A stretch of DNA of 37,872 nt from an uncultured Lachnospiraceae bacterium (GCA_947628705.1 CANRAZ010000020.1:1-37872), one strand, 5' to 3'; counted from the first letter of the stretch, positions 15,182 to 23,534 are shown. Made by a program: numbers and translations. Notes: generated by a model from the sequence alone, not told the origin.

Positions 15182-15937
15182 ATGCAGAATGAAATAAGGT
15201 CGGTTCTTGAAGCGTTGCAAAACGGCGATATGTCCGTAGACGAAGCGCTTCTTAAAATAAAAACACAGCCCTTTGACGACCTTGGCTATGCAAAGGTGGA
15301 TTTGCACAGGAGGGTCAGACAGGGGGTTTCGGAGGTTATTTACGGAGCAGGGAAAACTTCTGAGCAGATTATCGGAATTGCAGACTCCCTGCTTGCTAAC
15401 GGACAGGAGCGGATCTTGATCACAAGGCTTTCGTCAGAGGCCGCTCAAAGGATAGAAAAAGCTCACAGCCTTACCTACTATGAACAGGCAAAAATCGGTG
15501 TGATAGGCGAGATGCCTTCTCCCGACGGAATAGGGAAAATTCTTGTTGCTACGGGAGGAACGAGTGATATACCTGTAGCAGAGGAGGCGGCTCTTACGGC
15601 TGAATTTCTTGGCAACTCGGTTGTCAGGCTTTATGATGTGGGAGTTGCAGGTGTACACAGGCTGCTTTCACACATGGAAGATATAATGGAGGCAAGCGTG
15701 ATAATCGCCATTGCAGGAATGGAGGGAGCTCTTGCAAGCGTAATAGGCGGCCTTGCCGACTGCCCTGTCATTGCCGTTCCGACAAGCGTGGGCTACGGCG
15801 CATCTTTCAATGGGCTTTCGGCGCTTCTTTCAATGCTTAATTCATGTGCCAGCGGCGTTTCCGTGGTGAACATTGACAACGGTTTTGGGGCAGGGTATCT
15901 TGCCGGAATGATAAACCATATGGAGGGAAAGAAATGA
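15182..15937 (+). CDS. larB: LarB, carboxylase/hydrolase of nickel-pincer cofactor synthesis
   Basis: LarB carboxylates the pyridinium ring of nicotinic acid adenine dinucleotide and hydrolyses the phosphoanhydride, giving the first intermediate of the nickel-pincer nucleotide (NPN). The 251-residue length is normal. The N-terminal DLHRRVRQGVSEVIYGAGKT and the PurE-like C-terminal domain (VATGGTSDIPVAEEA, IAIAGMEGALASVIGGL, VPTSVGYGASFNGLSALLSMLNSC) are diagnostic. The start is preceded by TAGGAG. Its stop overlaps the larC start by 4 bases (ATGA). Confidence 0.93.
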   Translation: MQNEIRSVLEALQNGDMSVDEALLKIKTQPFDDLGYAKVDLHRRVRQGVSEVIYGAGKTSEQIIGIADSLLANGQERILITRLSSEAAQRIEKAHSLTYYEQAKIGVIGEMPSPDGIGKILVATGGTSDIPVAEEAALTAEFLGNSVVRLYDVGVAGVHRLLSHMEDIMEASVIIAIAGMEGALASVIGGLADCPVIAVPTSVGYGASFNGLSALLSMLNSCASGVSVVNIDNGFGAGYLAGMINHMEGKK

Positions 15938-17283
15938 AAGTATTATATCTTGACTGCGGAATGGGTGCGGCAGGAGATATGCTTACGGCGGCTCTGTTGG
16001 AGCTTTTGCCGGAACCGGAAAGCTTTCTTGAAGAGCTCAATTCTATCGGAATCCCAAAGGTTGAATTTAAAAAAGAAAATTCGGTTAAATGCGGCATATG
16101 CGGAACGCATATGTCGGTAAAAATAGACGGTATGGAGGAAGGCGAGGAGGAGCGCGGCCATTCCCACGAAAATACACACGGGCAGGAGCGCGCCCATTCC
16201 CACGAAAATGCACACGGGCAGGAATGCGGCCATTCCCACGGAAATGCACATGGGCAGGAGTGCGGCCATTCCCACGGAAATGCCCACGGGCAGTACGGCA
16301 ATCATTCCCATGAACACTCTCATTCGCATACAAGCCTCCGTGAAATTGAGGCGCTCATAAACGGCCTGAAGCTTTCCGAAAAGGTAAAGCAGGACGTTAT
16401 TTCGGTTTACGGACTGATTGCAGAAGCAGAATCACACGTACACGGAAAGCCTGTCACGGAAATCCATTTTCACGAGGTTGGCATGATGGACGCCGTTGCC
16501 GATGTGACCGCAGTCTGTATGCTGATGGACAGGCTTGCGCCTGATGAAATAGTGGCGTCGCCTGTTCATGTCGGAAGCGGACAGGTCAGGTGCGCTCACG
16601 GCATAATTCCCGTGCCTGCACCTGCGGCAGCTTACATTTTAAAGGACGTGCCGATTTACGGAGGCAGCATCAAAGGAGAACTGACAACGCCGACCGGAGC
16701 GGCGCTTTTAAAGTATTTTGCGTCACGTTTTGGAGATATGCCTGTTATGAGGCTTACGGCAACGGGTTACGGCATGGGAAAAAAGGATTTTCCTGCCGCG
16801 AATTGCGTCAGGGCGATGCTCGGCGAAACGGAGGGCGGAACAGACTGTATTTATGAGCTTTCCTGCAATGTGGACGATATGACGGCTGAGGCGGTCGCCT
16901 ATGCCTCCGAGCGTTTGTTTGAGGCAGGGGCGAGAGACGTTTACACGGTTTCATGCGGAATGAAAAAGTCACGCCAAGGGACGCTTATCTGCGTGTTGTG
17001 CTCTGAAGATGACAAGGAAGAAATGATAAGGCTTCTTTTTAAGCACACGTCTACCATAGGAATACGTGAAAATGCAATGCGCCGCTATGTTTTGGACAGA
17101 AGCTTTGAAACCGTTAGCACGCAGTACGGGAATATAAGGCGCAAGCTGGTTTCAGGCTACGGCGTCACGCGCTATAAATATGAATATGACGACCTTGCCA
17201 AACTTGCCGCTGAAAACAAAACGACGATTGAGGAAATCAAAAGGCTCGCAGACGAAACGGTAATAAAGCGGAGCAGGCAATAG
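15934..17283 (+). CDS. larC: LarC, nickel insertase, with His-rich repeat insert
   Basis: LarC inserts nickel into the pincer nucleotide in a CTP-dependent step. The protein starts KVLYLDCGMGAAGDML, typical of the family, and continues through EIHFHEVGMMDAVADV and the C-terminal domain without a break. In Lactiplantibacillus the same product needs a programmed frameshift (larC1/larC2); here one 449-residue frame suffices. Residues 76-135 hold a His-rich insert made of 12-residue repeats of the form HSHxNAHGQExx, a likely nickel store or buffer. larB overlaps its start; larE follows after 31 bases. Confidence 0.93.
   Translation: MKVLYLDCGMGAAGDMLTAALLELLPEPESFLEELNSIGIPKVEFKKENSVKCGICGTHMSVKIDGMEEGEEERGHSHENTHGQERAHSHENAHGQECGHSHGNAHGQECGHSHGNAHGQYGNHSHEHSHSHTSLREIEALINGLKLSEKVKQDVISVYGLIAEAESHVHGKPVTEIHFHEVGMMDAVADVTAVCMLMDRLAPDEIVASPVHVGSGQVRCAHGIIPVPAPAAAYILKDVPIYGGSIKGELTTPTGAALLKYFASRFGDMPVMRLTATGYGMGKKDFPAANCVRAMLGETEGGTDCIYELSCNVDDMTAEAVAYASERLFEAGARDVYTVSCGMKKSRQGTLICVLCSEDDKEEMIRLLFKHTSTIGIRENAMRRYVLDRSFETVSTQYGNIRRKLVSGYGVTRYKYEYDDLAKLAAENKTTIEEIKRLADETVIKRSRQ
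16159..16338 (+). repeat. 36-bp tandem repeat encoding the LarC His-rich insert
   Basis: Units start at 16159, 16195, 16231, 16267 and 16303, an exact 36-bp period, each opening CATTCCCA. Four full copies and a diverged fifth code for 12-residue units with three His each; the fifth passes into HSHEHSHSH. The close DNA match between units suggests recent expansion, so copy number may vary between strains. Confidence 0.92.
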
Positions 17284-17314
17284 GAAATCCGCATTACGGA
17301 AAAGGAGATTTTAA

Positions 17315-18136
17315 TTGGACGAACTGCATCTGAAAAAGCTTAAGCTTGAAGAAATAATGCTTGAAATGGGCAACGTCCTTGTGGCATATTCGTCGGGAGT
17401 GGATTCGGCATTCCTTTTAAAAACCGCGCACGATATTCTGGGAGAAAGGGCGGCGGCTGTTACGGCATGTTCCCCGCTGTTCCCTGACAGGGAGATTAAC
17501 GAGGCAAAAGAATTCTGCGCATCGAACGGCGTCAGTCACTTTGTCTTTGAGACCGATGAGCTTTCTGATGAAAAATTCAGGAGCAATCCCGTAAACAGGT
17601 GTTACATATGCAAAAAGGGACTTTTTTTTAAAATACTTGAAATTGCGAAAGAGCAAGGCTTTGATTTCGTCGCTGAGGGTTCTAACACGGACGATGAGGG
17701 CGATTACCGTCCGGGAATGGCGGCGATTGCAGAGCTTGGCATAAGAAGTCCTCTGCGTGAGGCAGGTCTTAGCAAGCAGGATATCAGGGCTCTTTCAAAG
17801 GAAATGGGGCTTTCGGTGTGGAACAAGCCGTCGTTTGCCTGCTTGGCGTCACGTTTCCCTTACGGGGAGGAAATAAATGAAGAAAAGCTCAGAATGGTTG
17901 AAGAAGCGGAAAAGCTTCTGTTCGGCATGGGCTTTACGCAGCTAAGGGTGCGTGTCCACGGAAAGCTTGCGCGCATCGAACTTCTTCCGTCCGAGGCTTC
18001 CGTGATTTTAGAGGACGGAAATGCAAAAAAGGTAAATGACCGTTTGCGCAGTCTCGGATTTGAGTATGTTTCTCTGGACCTTGGCGGTTACGTAACGGGA
18101 AGCATGAATCGGATTTTACAAAAAAATGTCACATAA
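17315..18136 (+). CDS. larE: LarE, sulfur transferase of nickel-pincer cofactor synthesis
   Basis: LarE is a PP-loop enzyme that activates the pyridinium carboxylates with ATP and adds sulfur. The start is TTG at 17315, behind AAAAGGAG; no ATG lies near enough to the conserved start. The PP-loop is YSSGVDS (25-31), with Ser where the usual form has SGG. Cys176, in PSFACLASRFPYG, aligns with the sacrificial cysteine known in L. plantarum LarE. Cys96 and Cys99 (NRCYICKK) add a CxxC; homologues with three cysteines can bind an Fe-S cluster for catalytic sulfur transfer, so either mechanism is possible here. It is the last gene of the lar operon; LarA is not in the window. Confidence 0.92.
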   Translation: MDELHLKKLKLEEIMLEMGNVLVAYSSGVDSAFLLKTAHDILGERAAAVTACSPLFPDREINEAKEFCASNGVSHFVFETDELSDEKFRSNPVNRCYICKKGLFFKILEIAKEQGFDFVAEGSNTDDEGDYRPGMAAIAELGIRSPLREAGLSKQDIRALSKEMGLSVWNKPSFACLASRFPYGEEINEEKLRMVEEAEKLLFGMGFTQLRVRVHGKLARIELLPSEASVILEDGNAKKVNDRLRSLGFEYVSLDLGGYVTGSMNRILQKNVT

Positions 18137-18181
18137 TTTACGTCGGAAGCATTAAAAAACAGTGCGAAAAGTAAAAGTATG

Positions 18182-18190
18182 TGTTATAGT
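18182..18190 (+). promoter_or_regulatory. Extended -10 promoter of the DUF5685 gene
   Basis: TGT-TATAGT lies 18 bases before the start codon, with no obvious -35, so the transcript would have a very short leader. Confidence 0.4.
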
Positions 18191-18207
18191 AGCAAGGGTG
18201 AGGAAAA

Positions 18208-19056
18208 ATGTTCGGCTATGTAACGGTTGATAAACCTGAGCTTAGGGTAAGAGAATTTGAAGAGTACAGGGGGTTTTACTGCGGCCTGTGCAAGACGCTT
18301 GGAGAGAAATACGGTTCTGCGGCAAGGCTGGCGGTAAATTATGACCTTACGTTTCTTTCCGTGCTTTATGCAGGACTGTATGAGCCTAAGCTTAAAGCGG
18401 ACGGCGAACGCTGCGTTATCCATCCGTGTGTGAAAAGCTGCGTGATTCGACACAAATACCAGAGCTATTGCGCCGATATGACGGTTTATCTTGCATGGCT
18501 TAAGTGTAAGGACGACTGGAATGACGAGCGCAGGCCTGACAGGATTCTTTATGCCGGGCTTCTTAAAGGAGCGGCGGAAAAGGTCAAAAAAAGGTACGGC
18601 ATAAAATGTAAAAAAATTTCCGCGCTTATGAAGGAGCTTTCCGAAAAGGAAAAAAGCGGGGAAAAAAACATTGACGCCGTCTCCGGCATTTTCGGGGAAA
18701 TTTTGGCGGAAATCTTTGCCGTTAAAAAAGACGAATGGGAAAAGCTGCTTCGCCGCATGGGTTTTTTCATGGGCAAATTCATTTACATTCTGGATGCTTT
18801 TGAGGATTTGGAGAAGGATACGGAAAAAAAATCCTACAATCCTCTTGCGGACATGGCAGGCAGCGAGGATTTTGACGGGCATGTACGCGAGATGCTTACA
18901 ATGACGGCGGCGGAGTGCAGCAGGAGCTACAGACAGCTTCCGATAATAGAATATGCGCCGCTGCTTGATAATATCTTATACTCAGGCATATGGAACGGCT
19001 ATGACAGAGCTGTTAAACGAAGGAAGGAAAAGTCAGGGAAAGGCCGCAAGGGGTAA
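18208..19056 (+). CDS. DUF5685 family protein
   Basis: The 282-residue protein has the family start MFGYVTVDKPELRVREFEEYRGFYCGLC, with a CxxC pair (YCGLCK) near residue 25 and further cysteines around 70-97 (HPCVKSC, SYCADM), suggesting metal binding. A helical C-terminal half includes FMGKFIYILDAFEDLEKD. The function is unknown. It is followed after 60 bases by a J-domain gene; this pairing is common in Clostridia and suggests a shared pathway, perhaps chaperone-assisted maturation, but that is inference. Confidence 0.8.
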   Translation: MFGYVTVDKPELRVREFEEYRGFYCGLCKTLGEKYGSAARLAVNYDLTFLSVLYAGLYEPKLKADGERCVIHPCVKSCVIRHKYQSYCADMTVYLAWLKCKDDWNDERRPDRILYAGLLKGAAEKVKKRYGIKCKKISALMKELSEKEKSGEKNIDAVSGIFGEILAEIFAVKKDEWEKLLRRMGFFMGKFIYILDAFEDLEKDTEKKSYNPLADMAGSEDFDGHVREMLTMTAAECSRSYRQLPIIEYAPLLDNILYSGIWNGYDRAVKRRKEKSGKGRKG

Positions 19057-19116
19057 TATGCGGAACTGCCGGGACATAAATACTGTATTGAAGCAGAGAA
19101 AGGGTTGCAGACATTG

Positions 19117-19962
19117 ATGGATCCGTATCAGGTTTTAGGAGTGTCGAGGGACGCTTCCGATGATGAGATAAAAACCGCATACAGAAAATTAAGCCGGAAA
19201 TATCATCCTGATGCTAATATCGGCAAACCTGACGCCGCAGCTGCGGAGGAAAAATTCAAGCAGGTGTCGCAGGCCTATGAAGAAGTGATGAAGATGAGAA
19301 GCGAGGGCTACGGCTATAATCCGGGCGGCGGTTCGGGAAGCGGCTATGGACGGAACGGCTACGGCTCCGACCCGTTCTCATCGCGCACAGGTTACGGTTC
19401 AGGCGGCTCTTACGGTTCCTTTAACAGCTACGGCACGTACGGCGGCAGGAATTCCTCCTACAGCTACGGAAACTATCAGGGCAGCCGTACAAGGACGACC
19501 TTCGGAACGTCGGCATTTGACAACGGCCCGTTTAATAATCAGGGCATGCTGAGATTTAATTTGAGCTTTATAAGCACCGATGGATTGGGAGACGATGCGG
19601 TTCTGTATGAAGATGCGATAAGGCATATGAACCAGAACCATTTCAGCGAAGCCAGAGACTGTCTTGCAAGGGCGAGGATAAAAACCCCGTCGTGGTATTT
19701 CCTGAGCGCGCTTGCAAACCTTGGTCTGGGAGATATTATGACCGCAAAGCATCTTGCGACGACCGCCTACAATCAGGAGCCTGACAATCCTGAATTTTGG
19801 AAGCTGATGAAGTATTTCAACAGCGCAGATGAGGAATATGAAAGCTACAGGTCATATTACAAGAAAAAACATACCGTTCCGATTGCGGATATTGTAATGA
19901 TTGGAGCCTGCATCGGACTTAATGTTTGCACTAGAGGAAATCTTATTTTCTTCTGCCTTTGA
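19117..19962 (+). CDS. J-domain protein with Gly/Tyr-rich linker
   Basis: The 281-residue protein opens with a J domain (residues 1-65) with the HPD motif at 30-32, so it should stimulate an Hsp70 (DnaK). Next comes a Gly/Ser/Tyr-rich linker (about 70-130), then TPR-like helices (about 160-215: [32 protein letters not shown]). It ends in a hydrophobic, Cys-containing tail. It lacks the zinc domain of DnaJ, so it is a specialised J-protein. I chose ATG 19117; TTG codons at 19105 and 19114 are alternatives, and the GAGAAAGGG site is about equally distant. A bidirectional terminator follows. Confidence 0.8.
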   Translation: MDPYQVLGVSRDASDDEIKTAYRKLSRKYHPDANIGKPDAAAAEEKFKQVSQAYEEVMKMRSEGYGYNPGGGSGSGYGRNGYGSDPFSSRTGYGSGGSYGSFNSYGTYGGRNSSYSYGNYQGSRTRTTFGTSAFDNGPFNNQGMLRFNLSFISTDGLGDDAVLYEDAIRHMNQNHFSEARDCLARARIKTPSWYFLSALANLGLGDIMTAKHLATTAYNQEPDNPEFWKLMKYFNSADEEYESYRSYYKKKHTVPIADIVMIGACIGLNVCTRGNLIFFCL

Positions 19963-19981
19963 TTTTCGGCTTTTACAAAAA

Positions 19982-20026
19982 ACGACCGCAGTAAACTTAA
20001 CAGTCGACTGCGGTTGTCTTTTTTTT
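19982..20026. terminator. Bidirectional terminator
   Basis: ACGACCGCAGT (19982-19992) pairs with ACTGCGGTTGT (20007-20017) with one G-U pair. It is followed by a run of T on the plus strand and by TTTTTT on the minus strand, so it can serve the J-domain gene and the small minus-strand gene. Confidence 0.8.
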
Positions 20027-20062
20027 AGGAAGATTTTAAGTTTTTCAGTCAGAAATCGAATG

Positions 20063-20269
20063 CTAACGGGTAAATCCGTGATCCTTTACGATCTGGTCGT
20101 AAAGGTCAAGCTCGCAGTACTCGCCTGTCATGTTGAAATGACGGCAGGTCGTACATGAACGCTCATAGTCAGAAGCGCTGTTGCAGGTCTTGTTGCCGCA
20201 CCTGCCGGTCGGCTTATATTCGCTGCAATGCTCGGCTACCTTTTCGTAAGTTGTTTCGCTGCTTCTCAT
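20063..20269 (-). CDS. Six-cysteine small protein
   Basis: The 68-residue soluble protein has six cysteines at 15, 24, 29, 39, 42 and 52, including a CxxC (SCTTCRHF). The pattern suggests a small zinc-binding or Fe-S module. I do not recognise a named family. A GGAGG ribosome site precedes the start. It lies 12 bases after a 14-codon ORF that has its own strong ribosome site, and ends at the shared bidirectional terminator. Confidence 0.65.
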   Translation of the reverse strand: MRSSETTYEKVAEHCSEYKPTGRCGNKTCNSASDYERSCTTCRHFNMTGEYCELDLYDQIVKDHGFTR

Positions 20270-20281
20270 AGCTACCTCCGC

Positions 20282-20326
20282 TTATAAACCGATACAGCCT
20301 ATAAGGAAGCCGACCATAACTTTCAT
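20282..20326 (-). CDS. 14-residue leader peptide (MKVMVGFLIGCIGL)
   Basis: A strong ribosome site (AAGGAGGTAATC) precedes this ATG, and the frame ends after 14 hydrophobic residues. The next ribosome site, GCGGAGGTAGCT, starts immediately after its stop. The quality of the first site argues for real translation. It could be a small membrane peptide, or a leader that couples translation to the six-cysteine protein. Confidence 0.45.
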   Translation of the reverse strand: MKVMVGFLIGCIGL

Positions 20327-20529
20327 GATTACCTCCTTATAGGACCGTACCGTATATTAAAAGAGCAATACTTGAATAAAGGGCTGTAAAGACAGCATTG
20401 TCCTTTAAAAGGACGCATTCAGTTTTACTCTTCTGCTATAGTATTTCACGGCAAAATATTTTTATTCAGCGCAATTTAATAATTCTTTTTTATATTGTAA
20501 TTTTGTTAAAATTAAAAAATCATAAAATG
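20327..20529. promoter_or_regulatory. Divergent intergenic region with dyads
   Basis: The region holds CTGT-AAAG-ACAG (20384-20395) and a 15-bp palindrome GTCCTTTAAAAGGAC (20400-20414), side by side. They lie between htpG and the divergently transcribed small gene. They may be operators for the minus-strand unit. I see no clear promoter for that unit. Confidence 0.35.
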
Positions 20530-20556
20530 TTAGCACTCTTTCTTGATGAGTGCTAA
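20530..20556. promoter_or_regulatory. CIRCE element (HrcA operator)
   Basis: TTAGCACTC, a 9-base spacer and GAGTGCTAA are an exact match to the CIRCE consensus. HrcA binds it to repress class I heat shock genes. It lies just upstream of the -35 box of htpG. Confidence 0.95.
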
Positions 20557-20563
20557 TTTTTTC

Positions 20564-20590
20564 TTGACATTTTGAATTTATAGTTATAAT
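20564..20590 (+). promoter_or_regulatory. Promoter of htpG
   Basis: TTGACA at 20564-20569 is followed by TATAAT at 20585-20590 (15 bp) or TAATAT at 20587-20592 (17 bp). It is adjacent to the CIRCE element, so HrcA would block it. Confidence 0.7.
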
Positions 20591-20635
20591 ATAGACGCAA
20601 TGAAGAAATTTTATTAACTGTTCGGAGGAAAGATT

Positions 20636-22771
20636 ATGACCGCAGAAAAAGGAAGTTTATCAATTAATTCGGAAAATATATTTCCGATTATAAAAAAATG
20701 GCTTTATTCAGACCACGATATTTTTGTCAGAGAGCTGGTTTCAAACGGCTGCGATGCGATTACAAAGCTCAGGAAGCTTGCCCTTATCGGAGAAGCAGAG
20801 CTTCCTGACGACAACAAATTTGCAATATCGGTTAAGGCGGACGCAGAGGAAAAGACCATTTCCTTTACTGATAACGGTATCGGAATGACCGCAGATGAGG
20901 TTAAGACCTACATCAATCAGATTGCGTTTTCGGGAGCTGCCGATTTCCTTGAGAAATACAAGGACAAGGCAAACAACGACCAGATAATCGGTCACTTCGG
21001 ACTTGGCTTTTACAGTGCGTTTATGGTCGCCGACAGAGTTACCATCGATACTCTCTCCTACAAGGAAGGCGCTGAGCCGGTATTCTGGGAATCTGACGGC
21101 GGTACAGAGTTTGAAATGAGCGGAGGCACAAGGACGGAAAGAGGAACCTGCATTACGCTTTATCTTGGTGAGGACAGCTATGAATTCTCAAATGAGTACC
21201 GTGTAAAAGAGGTTCTTGAGAAGTATTGTTCATTCATGCCCGAACCTATTTATTTCGGTGAGCCGCAGTTTGAGGACGAGGATTTTGAGGACGACGAGGA
21301 AGGCGTTGTAGACGTTACGGTCGGTGAGGACGGAAAGGCAAAGGAGGACGAGAAAAACAGTAAAGCTGACAAAAAGGAAAAGAAGGCTGCCGTTTCTCCG
21401 ATAAATGAGACTAATCCGCTTTGGAACCGACACCCGAATGAGTGTACGGAGGAACAGTACAAGGAATTTTACAGAAAAGTTTTCCATGACTACAAGGAGC
21501 CTCTTTTCTGGATACATCTTAACATGGATTATCCTTTCAATCTTAAGGGAATTCTTTATTTCCCTAAAATCAACACTGAGTACGATTCAATCGAGGGCAC
21601 GATAAAGCTTTATAACAGTCAGGTCTTTATTGCGGACAATATCAAGGAAGTAATTCCTGAATTCCTTATGCTCTTAAAGGGAGTTATCGACTGTCCTGAC
21701 CTTCCTTTGAACGTAAGCCGTTCAGCGCTCCAGAACGACGGCTTCGTAAAGAAGATTTCCGATTATATCACGAAGAAGGTTGCAGACAAGCTTTCGGGAA
21801 TGTGCAAGGTTGACAGAGAGAACTATGAGAAATACTGGGACGATATTTCTCCGTTCATAAAGTTCGGCTGCATTAAGGACAGCAAGTTCAAGGAAAAGAT
21901 GAAGGATTACATCATCTACAAGAACCTTGACAACAAGTATCTTACTCTTGACGAGTACCTTGCTGCAAAGAATAAGACGGCGGATTCCGAAAACGCTGAG
22001 AATGCCGAAGCAGCTGAAAAGACCGAGGAACAGGAAAAGAGCGGACAGGCGGACAGCGAAGGAAAGAGCGAAAAGACCGGACAGACGGGCAGCGAAGAAA
22101 GCACGGCTGAAAAGGATTCTGCAAACGAAAATGCTGATAAAGAAGATTCCGAAAATGAAGGTGAAAAGAAGAAGGAAACCGTATATTACGTTACCGACGA
22201 GAAGCAGCAGAGCCAGTATATCAATATGTTTAAGGCGGAGGGTCTTGACGCCGTGATCCTTAACCACAATATCGACGCTCCGTTCATATCCCTGATTGAA
22301 GCTGATAACGACAAGGTTTCCTTTATGAGAATCGACGCCGATATCAGTGAATCCTTTAAGGCGGACGGCACTGACGAGGCAGATGAAGCCGATAAGGAAA
22401 CAATTGCAGAGCTTTTCAAGAAGGTGCTTAAGAAGGATAAGCTGGAGATAAAGGTTGAAAAGCTTAAAAATTCCGAGGTCTCCGGAATAATAACTCTTTC
22501 GGAGGAAGGCCGCAGAATGCAGGATATGATGAAAATGTACGGAATGTCGGGAATGGACGACATGTACAATACTCCTGAAACTCTTGTGCTGAATTCCGGA
22601 AACGAGCTTGTAAAGCAGATAATTGCGCACCCTAAGGCAAAGAACACATCGCTTTACTGCGAGCAGGTTTATGACCTTGCGCGTCTTGCTCATGCGCCTC
22701 TTTCACCGGACGACATGACAAAATTTGTGGCAAGAAGCAATAAGCTTATGATGCTTCTCGCAGGCAAATAA
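20636..22771 (+). CDS. htpG: HtpG (bacterial Hsp90) with two charged insertions
   Basis: This is an ATP-dependent chaperone. The N-terminal ATP site is intact: RELVSNGCDA (32-41), TDNGIG (78-83) and GHFGLGFYS (119-127). The middle domain has LNVSRSALQ (358-366) and the C-terminal dimer domain is complete. At 711 residues it is about 85 longer than E. coli HtpG. The excess falls in two acidic/Lys-rich stretches: residues 211-251, at the position of the charged linker of eukaryotic Hsp90, and residues 445-514, between middle and C-terminal domains. GGAGG precedes the start. It is CIRCE-controlled. No terminator is seen between it and the response regulator gene. Confidence 0.95.
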   Translation: MTAEKGSLSINSENIFPIIKKWLYSDHDIFVRELVSNGCDAITKLRKLALIGEAELPDDNKFAISVKADAEEKTISFTDNGIGMTADEVKTYINQIAFSGAADFLEKYKDKANNDQIIGHFGLGFYSAFMVADRVTIDTLSYKEGAEPVFWESDGGTEFEMSGGTRTERGTCITLYLGEDSYEFSNEYRVKEVLEKYCSFMPEPIYFGEPQFEDEDFEDDEEGVVDVTVGEDGKAKEDEKNSKADKKEKKAAVSPINETNPLWNRHPNECTEEQYKEFYRKVFHDYKEPLFWIHLNMDYPFNLKGILYFPKINTEYDSIEGTIKLYNSQVFIADNIKEVIPEFLMLLKGVIDCPDLPLNVSRSALQNDGFVKKISDYITKKVADKLSGMCKVDRENYEKYWDDISPFIKFGCIKDSKFKEKMKDYIIYKNLDNKYLTLDEYLAAKNKTADSENAENAEAAEKTEEQEKSGQADSEGKSEKTGQTGSEESTAEKDSANENADKEDSENEGEKKKETVYYVTDEKQQSQYINMFKAEGLDAVILNHNIDAPFISLIEADNDKVSFMRIDADISESFKADGTDEADEADKETIAELFKKVLKKDKLEIKVEKLKNSEVSGIITLSEEGRRMQDMMKMYGMSGMDDMYNTPETLVLNSGNELVKQIIAHPKAKNTSLYCEQVYDLARLAHAPLSPDDMTKFVARSNKLMMLLAGK

Positions 22772-22862
22772 GGCGCGGTAAATGCGCAGAAGGCAATGCA
22801 AAGAACACTGGTTCCGTAAGGCGTGCTGAGAGCAGGGCGCCGGAAGATGAAAAGGTGCGGTC

Positions 22863-23534
22863 ATGGCAAGTATTTTATTGGTAGACGATGATAAAACGAT
22901 CGTTTCAAATTTAACGGAGTTTTTAATGAGCGAAGGCTTTACCGTAAAGAGCGCAGCAGGGCAGGAGGAAGCGCTTGAAATGCTTGATGCGGAAAGATTT
23001 GAGCTTGTGCTTCTCGACATATCCCTTCCCGACGGGAACGGTTTTTCGCTCTGCTCCGCAATTAAGACCGACTATAAAATACCTGTGATTTTTCTCACCG
23101 CTTCGGGAGACGAGTACAGTACCGTTACAGGCTTTAATCTCGGAGCGGACGACTATGTCGCAAAGCCGTTCAGGCCGAGAGAGCTGATTTCGAGAATTAA
23201 AAATGTGCTGAGGCTTACGGGAAACGCAGGCACGACGGTAAGGCTTGGCGATGTTTTGGTTGACACGGTAAAGGGCTCTGCAAGCAAAAACGGAAAGGAT
23301 TTGTATCTTTCCGCGCTTGAATACAGGCTTTTGCTTGCTTTTATTAACAGCCGCGGAAGAGTGCTGACCAGAAATCAGCTTTTGGAAGCTATTTGGGACG
23401 CCGCCGGCGAATATGTAAATGACAACACGCTGACGGTCTATATAAAGCGTCTGCGTGAAAAAATAGAAGATGACCCTCAGAACCCTGAAATAATCATAAC
23501 CGTCAGGGGCATGGGCTACAGACTGGAGCCTTGA
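22863..23534 (+). CDS. OmpR-family response regulator
   Basis: The 223-residue regulator has a receiver domain (residues 3-115) with acidic pocket DDD (8-10), phospho-acceptor Asp52 (LLDISLPDGNG) and the conserved Lys in AKPFRPREL. A winged-helix DNA-binding domain follows (about 130-220, ending VRGMGYRLEP). Its stop overlaps the kinase start by one base (TGATG). It probably controls the ABC transporter genes that follow, whose upstream region has three half-sites with an 11-bp period. It starts 91 bases after htpG with no separating terminator. Confidence 0.92.
   Translation: MASILLVDDDKTIVSNLTEFLMSEGFTVKSAAGQEEALEMLDAERFELVLLDISLPDGNGFSLCSAIKTDYKIPVIFLTASGDEYSTVTGFNLGADDYVAKPFRPRELISRIKNVLRLTGNAGTTVRLGDVLVDTVKGSASKNGKDLYLSALEYRLLLAFINSRGRVLTRNQLLEAIWDAAGEYVNDNTLTVYIKRLREKIEDDPQNPEIIITVRGMGYRLEP

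Noticed and set aside
15837-16333. Repetitive Trp/Pro/Cys-rich minus-strand frames opposite the LarC His repeat
   Set aside because: They are the antisense reading of a 36-bp coding repeat; periodic sequence keeps all frames open.
20384-20414. Paired dyads near 20384-20414 considered as a terminator
   Set aside because: No T-run on either strand after the stems; kept only as possible operators.
21722-22693. A 323-codon open frame on the minus strand inside htpG, and several shorter ones
   Set aside because: They mirror the strong codon bias of htpG, have no ribosome site and resemble no family. The sense gene is certain.
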